A stretch of DNA of 11,368 bases from Flavobacteriales bacterium (GTDB lineage Bacteria; Bacteroidota; Bacteroidia; Flavobacteriales_D; Sanyastnellaceae). Below are positions 9,401-11,368 of the stretch, piece by piece. The translations under genes and the position numbers were made by a program. Where the stretch lies: NCBI GenBank assembly GCA_947464885.1, contig CANHYZ010000031.1, forward strand, positions 1-11,368. The letters are read 5' to 3'. The notes beneath the pieces are model-generated. The model saw only the letters and a program-made list of their open reading frames with translations. It was not told the origin of the DNA and ran no database searches. The stretch's first letter is position 1; every line of letters begins with the position of its first letter.

Positions 9401-10638
9401 TCATATACTTTGCCTCGCAGTGTGCTTCCCGGGCTAGTGCCTGTGTAAAGCGAAGCTTGGATGCTGTAAAATAATTCATCTTGGTAGATGTGGAAGATAT
9501 TACCGGCTTCTTCACCGGCATCAAGCACATAGGCACCAACAGGATCACCTGTATCTAGGGCATAGGTACATTCTGTTACCCTGAAATTGGTTTTTTGGAT
9601 GTCGTCATTTGGATTTTCATCTCCGCTTTGCGAAAAGACCCTACCTGTGAGCTCGTAATTCCCAATTTCATTTGGGATGTAGTTTGTGCTAATCGTTGTG
9701 TAGTCTTTTCTCAAGGGAGCAAGAGGCGGGATTGCGCCGGATTCCCAGGTGCCTTGCGATACCCCGTTCTTGGCTATCTCCAGTGTCATATTGATATTCA
9801 CCTGCTCGTTCAATCCGGTATTATACACCATCGACGATGCGTTGACATTGGCGACTTGTGTAAGGGGTATCATGGTGTACGACCACCATTCTTCGCTGAA
9901 TTCAGGTGCATCCTGGTTACCCGTGTTGAGACGCTCGTTTGTGAGGCTGAAGTTTGCGCGCTCGCCAACGAATACGTCATCAACACCAAACCCCGATGTC
10001 CATTCGTTGTTATCGTTCCAATTGAATCTGATCTTGACAGAAGTCGTGTTGTTGAACGCTGATAGGTCAAAGGCAACCACTTTCCAATCAGATTCATTGA
10101 TGGGTAAAAAGATGGAAGTGTTCGGAAAATAGGTAAGGTTCGTCCAGGATAATCCTCCATCGATACTCACCGATACGAAGGCAGTTGAACCCACTAAATA
10201 GTCTTCGTGAAATGTCCAAAACATCAGGGTTGGATTGGACATCTCCACCAGATTGAGAAATGGTGTTTCAAGGTATGAAGCTGAGTTATTGCAATCGCAA
10301 GGAAAGTCTGTGTCATTTGCGCCGGCAAATCGGTTTCCTGGCGTTCGAACAGGCACTGGCCACCTGCCATTTGCATTGGCAGTGGAAGCATCGTATATCT
10401 TGAATGCCTCACCTTGAGTGACATCATCGTTTTGAGTCACCTGATTGGTGCTCCAACCTTCGGGAAGTGCACCCGGCAGATTCCCTGTAGTTGTAAAATC
10501 CTCGAATAGGATGGTTTGACTCCAAACCACCATCGGAAGTGCAATGGCAAGAGCAAGCAGCAGGGACTTTGTAATAATTACGAGTGTTTTTTGCGATTGG
10601 AATTTCAAACGCAAAGCAGAATTCAGCTTGTTAATCAT
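1..10638 (-). CDS. Giant modular secreted/surface protein, probable T9SS-exported adhesin (C-terminus beyond window)
   Basis: A single open frame of 3546 codons reads from the ATG at 10636-10638 to base 1. I translated it throughout and met no stop, and the frame agrees at both ends. Visible modules in order are a signal peptide (1-41), anchor-J/MAM-like sandwich (43-226), FISUMP (about 592-805), Ig-like module (about 865-927), unrecognised GAN-motif domain (1119-1307), Ig/PKD-like modules, LamG (about 1867-2067), MopE-like metal-binding motif (2183-2229), HYR-like modules (about 2457-3003), Kazal-like domain (3345-3379) and 66-residue Ig-like repeats (from 3404). Cysteine-rich linkers join them. 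No catalytic motif is seen. Families of this build are exported by T9SS and serve in adhesion, matrix or prey/polymer contact; that role is inferred here. The sorting domain should lie left of the window. The start is supported by the signal peptide directly behind it and by the 217-base gap upstream. The upstream leader is AT-rich with no Shine-Dalgarno, normal for Bacteroidota. Confidence 0.93.
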   Translation of the reverse strand, partial: MINKLNSALRLKFQSQKTLVIITKSLLLALAIALPMVVWSQTILFEDFTTTGNLPGALPEGWSTNQVTQNDDVTQGEAFKIYDASTANANGRWPVPVRTPGNRFAGANDTDFPCDCNNSASYLETPFLNLVEMSNPTLMFWTFHEDYLVGSTAFVSVSIDGGLSWTNLTYFPNTSIFLPINESDWKVVAFDLSAFNNTTSVKIRFNWNDNNEWTSGFGVDDVFVGERANFSLTNERLNTGNQDAPEFSEEWWSYTMIPLTQVANVNASSMVYNTGLNEQVNINMTLEIAKNGVSQGTWESGAIPPLAPLRKDYTTISTNYIPNEIGNYELTGRVFSQSGDENPNDDIQKTNFRVTECTYALDTGDPVGAYVLDAGEEAGNIFHIYQDELFYSIQASLYTGTSPGSTLRGKVYELVNFNPATLELDFFPVSNSTTTEITVTSADLTNSNNLNLICLNFLEPVLLQANKTYFIGVEYDNTFYISISGAHDTESSIIYTDTTNSYNDVRRSMVIRLKGGCAEPCALEVIESCTDPAACNYDASANWDNGNCLYIGNSCNDGDPTTTFDVITDLCDCAGRIVDPGSIHSCGEPLIHNPDISYNSLTDQEGNIYKTVIIGEQEWMAEDLNTSIYRNGEAITTNLSDEEWSNTLYTEIGAWCYYDDQSTFACPYGKLYNFYACVDPRGLCPVGWHVPTDAEWTELVNYLGGAAAAGGAMKSTGTLESNTGLWWEPNGGATNSSGLSLLPTGGRDNSGAYFFNNINGYWWSSTAAAANTLSGWFRIVSYFSSTVQSNFWNKPYGFAVRCMRNFNSTLVPGCTTNFACNYNPEATIDDGSCIFIGQSCSDNNFCTINDQYDADCTCAGTPINAPTFEPIGPFCMGSESYTLPTISNEGYMGEWLPSTINTGIPGIYTYTFSAPTPECPAITTIDIEVIDSPANAGDFDCNVTSLLFYCSNGYSEIYFHGYPNSLVTYEMGGVISTIQLDPEGFATLQVNYPISTTPQIIQAQLDECIIIINSPVIAIDEFIVVNTILPESVCFNEAATIRFESEANTQINFTINQSSPISISTNDFGIGTYVIPQVTENIIVQTLSIGSGICDWIGILNPLDTIIVDFNCNPEITYCPLSTPARPVDNPCGYPNDWAMALFSLSPEFRYYSIQDGNVIQNPDQTLGIEATVVNVTDPSSGWVVNVSLSQGYTWEQWSNQAFPASYKADCGGEAENHPSWLYYLINNSPETDLIGFGNYAGSSLNISHAPSNNYFANQVGDGANNYNGDYGLNALFSYSGAFRSAPGGSLTNTVGAGNFAFTMDCCLNAGLPCNDNNPLTANDVLNNNCQCEGQLLGCTSTIACNYNPEATIDDGTCIIIGQGCNDGNVCTISDVINANCVCHGVPSCSPQIDEPYFGCFDGFFDLNFAVQIPQGNTNSSLIIETSYGNIIEVSPPLSNYEYISAGVYPADGSEITIVAYFADTPEIVDLLITNAPGCCIGYDYGFGFELYYPGLNNDENLYYCLNDTPSQLSFQPYSDLPLTYQWYATGSNFETTLIPGATSNTYIPQTNEISTITYFCVATYQGDCSTQSNNFIVNIIDESQFTGTAEDLTICPGYSAILFPDVSITAGNITWHNTTGFATNHGIAMEVQPSSNQSYPFTYTLGSCISYTDTINVNVLPSPTVEVTPLISCGNAPATLNATANIAGGNFLWSTGETGPSITVNPAEQTTYTVTYQTSECPLTNEDCFDLEFTAYCSTLYDWWINCPTCLSIYIPYYEICTCDNETVGHSGCSGYTVFYNGLCSEYSVNASASATVYPNAFSSCDDGNTCTLNDIIQADCTCSGTLIDDNNNGICDFSESCEITATLNPVCAGESTVLSTGIESNYENRVAQFTNSLTQKVVVPYTYSATSIIDNFTYEFWFNTDRTITLLPEKTGGVNVQAVWGQNFAVFPGFILNPNLRGTGVSVGTNGLCIVEHSGNFFASRFTFERTLTGWHHIAVAYINNGFNVYLDGQFIGYRPNGTNFFNNHNRVAPILALGVGYPGNYPLTNSNYDPNDNYSGLMDNFRIWNSTLSGTQINAIYDKTLESSTFAGNYLNITFDDGNSSNQTISNPLITTTENNGPSGYPLITTPVFQYIEGSSLSNYTTSTYQSQYDILWSTGENTPSISVSPQTTTTYNVSITQNGQTCIDEITIDVIPGETFYLDADGDGYGDPNFSVQSCNGAQDGFVVDNTDCHDSNANVYPGASCNDLNAQTINDVYNAACECTGTPTGGGCTDPLASNYDPNATVDDGSCTYSECGNYQMIFTTRPCVYNPNIDEVAPAFYVRYFYNGPCTVDFVVVIDENGVESPIPTTSASDSNGGIFGFVYLLPQTTYGVYLIMSDGSISPTFTYTTGTCGGTICDCDGNVHTESVTLWLGDNFADNGAYTLNGQTVDFNCATWGYDCGDIPGAPTNIDPYGVCDGNLPPNNGCTNNDLVIIVNDTAIECSEYTLNQPLPYITVGGCSNVQVNFVDVIIQENPCETLVNRTWIATDDCGNQATAVTLITILDTTPPQFIGLPTEIFESCGVVPLPFPILREDNCDSNPSFQTYLVDFNGWYECPNNYIEYYAYELTDQCGNTTTEIVAVNHMDVEPPVFSSSNQTDFYFNAGEPIELPTPVATDICSDNVSVVIGVSPTELWEPCNTYSQQWIATDECGNTSFFTQNIQIGIDPNSAPIPCDDNNPCTINDVINADCNCQGTFIDSDGDGICDYYDTALSIIVTSDTTIECGSYATIDIPTLVIGGCSATYELTYEDISFAYLDACEFDIYRNWTVTDSCGNTATAATTIHIVDTTPPVFVNLPDDIILECDDYLNWNYTPQAYDNCSLTEVVNVDLSADTIAGDCPNSYILYYTISASDACGNTSSANVFIYFIDSEAPVFSSSNQTDFYFNFGDPIELPTPEATDNCSNNVVVELGFNTLELWGPCNTYTQQWTAIDECGNVSSFTQYIHIGIGPNSGTIPCDDNNPCTINDVINADCICEGTSTGANCNFIEIETTFCEAYFFTLLGSVHVANPPSNGSLIITSSCGGSVVLNAPFDNVMDFEISVATNGVANCTLTAVFSAPGAPALSPVNFTQLACCIIPELITDLPPAVTACQNSNNTPLTVGVSGTDYFISWYVSELPNGPFSLIAGANSTTYYPPTDIAFTMYYRCIVTVSALACEVGDAYGGPYISTTCAYTVTPGSTTPTFGTFGPYCSGSLIPALPTTSTNGITGVWSPAINNQATTTYTFTPNGGACASSYSTEILINVVPTVTVNNATICGSGIANIAATVTPPGDYNFVWTVPAGAVNPGNVASFNTNVPGNYSVVASANCIDSSLISNQTCFANWDPICGCDGNTYSNECYAFRDGVTSWVEGACTGDENFYCPSSPATATVTVTPGTTPTFGSFGPYCAGTIIPALPTTSTNGIQGSWNPAINNQSTTTYTFTPNNGQCASSVTRTITITPLTTPSFGTFGPYCAGTIIPALPTTSTNGVQGSWNPAINNQATTTYTFTPNNGQCASSVTRTITITPLTTPSFGTFGPYCA
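502..606 (-). other. Kazal-type domain in the giant protein
   Basis: Residues 3345-3379 are a 35-residue module with cysteines at 3345, 3353, 3355, 3364 and 3379. The core, C-x7-CGCDGNTYSNEC, satisfies the first part of the Kazal signature (C-x7-C-x6-Y-x3-C), and GVTSW..G.C closes it in the way common to bacterial versions. Kazal domains are small disulfide-rich folds that often inhibit serine proteases. Whether this single copy inhibits anything cannot be told from sequence. It stands between an Ig/PKD-like module and the 66-residue tandem repeats. Confidence 0.85.
820..1017 (-). repeat. 66-residue Ig-like repeat, separated copy
   Basis: Residues 3208-3273 read PTFGTFGPYCSGSLIPALP, then TGVWSPAINNQATTTYTFTP and end in a diverged ILINVVP. 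It belongs to the same family as the tandem copies at 1-429. About 130 residues, holding an Ig/PKD-like segment (ATICGSGIANIAA to NYSVVA) and the Kazal domain, lie between this copy and the array. Confidence 0.85.
1633..3270 (-). repeat. Tandem duplication of a ~280-residue block of HYR-like modules plus Cys-rich linker
   Basis: Block 1 (about 2482-3270) and block 2 (about 1633-2430) each contain three HYR-like modules. The seams read LDTTPPQF / MDVEPPVF in block 1 and VDTTPPVF / IDSEAPVF in block 2, with repeated T/SDxCGN motifs. Each block ends in a PCDDNNPCTINDVINADC linker. The ends are most alike: SSSNQTDFYFN.G.PIELPTP.ATD occurs in both, and corresponding bases lie exactly 849 apart in that part (for example 1690/2539 and 1903/2752). 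At the other end the offset shifts to 843, so the copies have since gained or lost two codons. HYR modules are extracellular Ig-like folds associated with adhesion. Confidence 0.85.
3952..4092 (-). other. MopE-like putative metal-binding motif in the giant protein
   Basis: Residues 2183-2229 begin TFYLDADGDGYGDP, continue with SCNGAQDGF and VDNTDCHDSNANVYPGA. The Asp-rich DxDGDGYGD loop followed by DC.D....VYPGA is the pattern of the 'putative metal-binding motif' family related to MopE. The alternating Asp residues suggest calcium or another divalent cation. It runs straight into the Cys-rich linker at 3889-3951. Two shorter thrombospondin-type-3-like loops elsewhere, DDNNNGICDF and DSDGDGICDYYD, follow linker copies in the same way. 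Confidence 0.75.
4436..5040 (-). other. LamG / concanavalin-A-like domain in the giant protein
   Basis: Residues about 1867-2067 follow the bacterial LamG pattern: an opening strand ENRVAQFTNS..KVVVPY, then NFTYEFWFNTDR, GTNGLCIVEHSG, the hallmark GWHHIAVAYINNGFNVYLDG, LALGVGYPGN and the closing YSGLMDNFRIWNSTLSG with QINAIYD. LamG sandwiches bind sugars or proteins, often with calcium; here a ligand-binding role is inferred. The domain lies between the two halves of what looks like one Ig-like module (CAGESTVLS before, ILWSTGENTPSISV after). Confidence 0.85.
6718..7284 (-). other. Unrecognised domain with a QVGDGAN motif in the giant protein
   Basis: Residues about 1119-1307 form a self-contained stretch with aromatic-rich motifs (YTWEQWSNQAF, HPSWLYYLI, LIGFGNYAG, LNISHAPSNNYF, QVGDGANNYNGDYGLNALF) between a Cys-rich start (CPLSTP, NPCGYPN) and DCC. 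I do not recognise the family with confidence. The 'Q(I/V)G.GAN..N..YG...F' pattern resembles a motif in secreted, sorting-signal-tagged proteins of other bacteria (from memory). No catalytic residues are evident. It sits between Ig-like material and the third Cys-rich linker. Confidence 0.45.
7861..8046 (-). repeat. Diverged early copy of the 66-residue Ig-like repeat
   Basis: Residues about 865-926 read TFEPIGPFCMGSESYTLP, then GEWLPSTINTGIPGIYTYTF and a PECP turn before ITTIDIEV. They match, position for position, the TPTFGTFGPYCAG...IPALP...G.W.PAINNQ.TTTYTFTP...C repeats at the C-terminal side, more than 2300 residues away. The module has one conserved Cys near the start and one near the end and is probably an Ig-like sandwich stabilised by that pair (inferred). 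Confidence 0.7.
8224..8865 (-). other. FISUMP domain (Fibrobacter succinogenes major paralogous domain) in the giant protein
   Basis: Residues about 592-805 carry the family's characteristic motifs in order: GNIYKTVIIGEQEWMAEDLN, YRNGEAI, GAWCYYDD, GKLYNFYA, GLCPVGWHVPTDAEW, LVNYLGG, SGLSLLPTGGRD, GYWWSST and YGFAVRCMRN. The length of about 210 residues fits the family. The domain is frequent in Fibrobacter and Bacteroidota surface lipoproteins and T9SS proteins; its biochemical role is not established. Cysteine-rich linkers flank it: the motif at 8911-8976 and the CNYNP motif at 8140-8199. Confidence 0.88.
9961..10512 (-). other. Anchor-J / MAM-like beta-sandwich domain of the giant protein
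   Basis: Residues 43-226 show the run of motifs typical of the 'choice-of-anchor J' jelly-roll family of Bacteroidota: ILFEDF, LPEGW, a cysteine pair (CDC), LETPFLNL, LMFWTFHED, VSVSIDGGLSW, WKVVAFDLSAF, VKIRFNWND and the closing FGVDDVFVGE. The domain usually sits directly behind the signal peptide in T9SS cargo and is thought to bind ligand or carbohydrate. That function is inferred for this protein. Assignment is by motif order only. Confidence 0.75.
10516..10638 (-). other. Signal peptide of the giant protein
   Basis: Residues 1-41 have a long basic n-region (K4, R10, K12, K17, K24), a hydrophobic core SLLLALAIALPMVV, and a probable cleavage after WSQ41, followed at once by TILFEDF. A mature protein starting near a Gln and leading into ILFEDF is the usual layout for Bacteroidota proteins with a following anchor-J-like domain. 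The peptide implies Sec export to the periplasm before T9SS passage. The n-region of about 24 residues is longer than average. No better ATG lies closer to the core. Confidence 0.85.
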
Positions 10639-10659
10639 GGTTAATTAATCGGTTAAGCA

Positions 10660-10673
10660 CCCGCTTTCGCAGG
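10660..10673 (-). other. Small GAAA-tetraloop hairpin in the predicted leader
   Basis: The minus strand reads CCTGC GAAA GCGGG: a 5-bp stem (one T-G wobble) capped by a GNRA-type tetraloop, ending 21 bases before the ATG. It may affect stability or translation of the leader. No T-run follows, so it is not a terminator. It is short enough to be chance. Confidence 0.35.
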
Positions 10674-10697
10674 ACAGATTTAGGTAATTAGCGGCAA

Positions 10698-10705
10698 CGA
10701 ATGTA
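10698..10705 (-). promoter_or_regulatory. Candidate Bacteroidota -7 promoter box for the giant gene
   Basis: The minus strand reads TACATTCG, one mismatch from the Bacteroidota -7 consensus TAnnTTTG. A start a few bases downstream would give a leader of about 50 bases. I see no convincing TTG at the -33 position, so support is partial. The upstream sequence is AT-rich. Confidence 0.35.
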
Positions 10706-10772
10706 CATAATTTACGGACGTTCGTCATTTTAAACTTTAGCTTGGGCGAATGTGAGGGGTAACTGATGCCCC

Positions 10773-10796
10773 AAAAACCCCGATTGAGAATTCGGG
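10773..10796 (-). terminator. Possible weak intrinsic terminator of the upstream gene
   Basis: On the minus strand a 5-bp perfect stem, CCCGA (10796-10792) with TCGGG (10783-10779), encloses an 8-base loop. It is followed by G and five T (10777-10773). It lies 60 bases past the TAA. The stem is short, so this is only a candidate. Confidence 0.4.
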
Positions 10797-10816
10797 CGGA
10801 TTTTATGAGAATTCGG
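10785..10816. repeat. 11-bp direct repeat at 21-bp spacing in the intergenic gap
   Basis: TGAGAATTCGG occurs at 10785-10795 and 10806-10816. Start-to-start spacing is 21 bp, two turns of the helix, and each copy contains the palindrome GAATTC. The left copy overlaps the candidate terminator stem. It could be a regulator site or a chance duplication; no known operator matches. Confidence 0.5.
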
Positions 10817-10855
10817 AAGGGGAGGGATGGATAGCGTGCGTAAAGAGTTGAATGG

Positions 10856-11368
10856 TTACCGTATCAGCTGCACATAGCCGTGACGACTGATCGGGTTACC
10901 GTCATCATCGGTGAATGTCACACGGTAATAGTAAACCCCCGAAGGGCATTCATCGCTGTTGCATTCGCCTCGCCATTGTCGTCTGGTCGAGTCGGACTCA
11001 AAAATCTGACTTCCCCATCGGTTGAAAATGGTCAACTTAAAATCTTTCGGTGTGCAGCCCTGCTCACTCAGGTCAAAACTATCGTTGAGGCCGTCATCAT
11101 TCGCTGTGATGATGTTGGGATAGCGCAAGTAGCAAGGACCACTGCAATCGTTGAGTGACAGATTCAAGCGAATCAAACTGTCGCACCCGGCTGACGAGCT
11201 TAGGAGCACCTCATAAACGCCATTCTGCATGAAGGCTTGTCCACCCAAGTAAAACGTATCGCCCGCGCACAACTCCCACTGCTGCAACGTTTCAAAGGTG
11301 GGTATCACAGCCACCTCCAGAGTCACAAGAGAGTCGCACCCGGCTGACGAGCTTAGGAGCACCTCATA
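10856..11368 (-). CDS. C-terminal end of a large T9SS-exported protein with type B sorting domain (N-terminus beyond window)
   Basis: The last 170 codons of a gene whose start lies right of the window, ending in TAA at 10856-10858. The visible part begins inside a repeat (YEVLLSSSAGCDSL), which recurs 51 residues later. A linker then leads into a complete gliding-motility-associated C-terminal domain ending in GYVQLIR. Proteins with this ending cross the outer membrane by the type IX secretion system and are released or bound at the surface. Repeats of the form CAGDTFYLGGQAF...NGVYEVLL...GCDSL are common in large Bacteroidota surface proteins. The GTG at 11360-11362 is not a credible start, because it lies inside the repeat and the frame stays open to the window edge. 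The gene shares orientation with the giant gene downstream, but the 217-base gap and a possible terminator argue against tight co-transcription. Confidence 0.93.
   Translation of the reverse strand, partial: YEVLLSSSAGCDSLVTLEVAVIPTFETLQQWELCAGDTFYLGGQAFMQNGVYEVLLSSSAGCDSLIRLNLSLNDCSGPCYLRYPNIITANDDGLNDSFDLSEQGCTPKDFKLTIFNRWGSQIFESDSTRRQWRGECNSDECPSGVYYYRVTFTDDDGNPISRHGYVQLIR
10859..11119 (-). other. T9SS type B sorting domain (gliding-motility C-terminal domain)
   Basis: The final 87 residues of the upstream protein read PNIITANDDGLNDSF at the start, then FKLTIFNRWGSQIFES, W.GE, CPSGVYYYRV and GYVQLIR at the end. Each matches the standard pattern (NGDG.ND.F, L.IFNRWG..VF, P.GVYYY, G.V.LIR), with the first glycine replaced (ANDDG for NGDG). 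This domain directs outer-membrane passage through the type IX system and is recognised by a SprF-type partner. Confidence 0.95.
11180..11368 (-). repeat. Exact 36-base repeat, 153 bases apart, within a GCDSL-type repeat module
   Basis: Bases 11180-11215 and 11333-11368 are identical on the plus strand, both encoding YEVLLSSSAGCD. The 153-base period equals 51 residues and fits a CAGDTFYLGGQAF...GCDSL module of Bacteroidota surface proteins. The right copy touches the window edge, so further copies probably lie outside. Confidence 0.85.

Noticed and set aside
9595..10132. Overlapping plus-strand ORFs of 155 and 127 codons
   Set aside because: They lie antisense to the anchor-J-like domain and the region following it, overlap one another, and show no recognisable protein features; they are shadows of the minus-strand frame.
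1..10638. A decayed gene or several separate genes
   Set aside because: Modules keep the same frame throughout, with no stops and no repeated signal peptides or sorting domains inside the frame.
11360..11362. GTG as the start of the right-hand gene
   Set aside because: The codon lies within a repeated YEVLLSSS motif whose second copy is plainly internal, and the frame stays open to the window edge; the true start is outside.

Overview
The window holds parts of two very large secreted or surface proteins, both read from the minus strand, separated by a 217-base gap. The host is very probably a Bacteroidota bacterium, perhaps an environmental Flavobacteriales or relative (lineage inferred). 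The signs are a textbook type IX secretion (T9SS) type B C-terminal sorting domain, an N-terminal anchor-J-like domain right after a signal peptide ending in SQ, a FISUMP domain, HYR/Ig-like repeats, and an AT-rich translation start without a Shine-Dalgarno sequence.

Right edge, 10856-11368: the last 170 residues of an upstream gene. They comprise two copies of a roughly 51-residue GCDSL-type repeat followed by the type B sorting domain and a TAA stop.

Gap, 10639-10855: a possible weak intrinsic terminator for the upstream gene, an 11-bp direct repeat at exactly 21-bp spacing, a possible Bacteroidota-type -7 promoter box, and a small GAAA-capped hairpin in the predicted leader of the next gene.

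Main gene, 1-10638: one continuous minus-strand reading frame of 3546 codons with no stop. It starts at the ATG at 10638 and runs off the left edge, so its C-terminus and any sorting domain are not visible. It occupies about 94% of the window, and every short ORF inside it on either strand looks like a shadow. Domain order from the N-terminus: signal peptide (1-41); anchor-J/MAM-like sandwich (43-226); unassigned beta-rich region; FISUMP (about 592-805); Ig-like module (about 865-927); unassigned beta-rich region; unrecognised GAN-motif domain (about 1119-1307); Ig/PKD-like modules; LamG (about 1867-2067), apparently inserted inside an Ig-like module; MopE-like metal-binding motif (2183-2229); two HYR-rich blocks in tandem (about 2457-3003); Ig-like module; Kazal-type domain (3345-3379); and a tandem array of 66-residue Ig-like repeats still running at the edge. 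Eight copies of a CDDxNxCTxNDVxxxxCxCxG motif and four copies of a GCTDPxACNYxPxAT motif punctuate the chain as cysteine-rich linkers.

Taken together, the two genes look like neighbouring T9SS-exported giant adhesins or matrix proteins. Nothing in the window encodes an enzyme, a transporter or an RNA gene.
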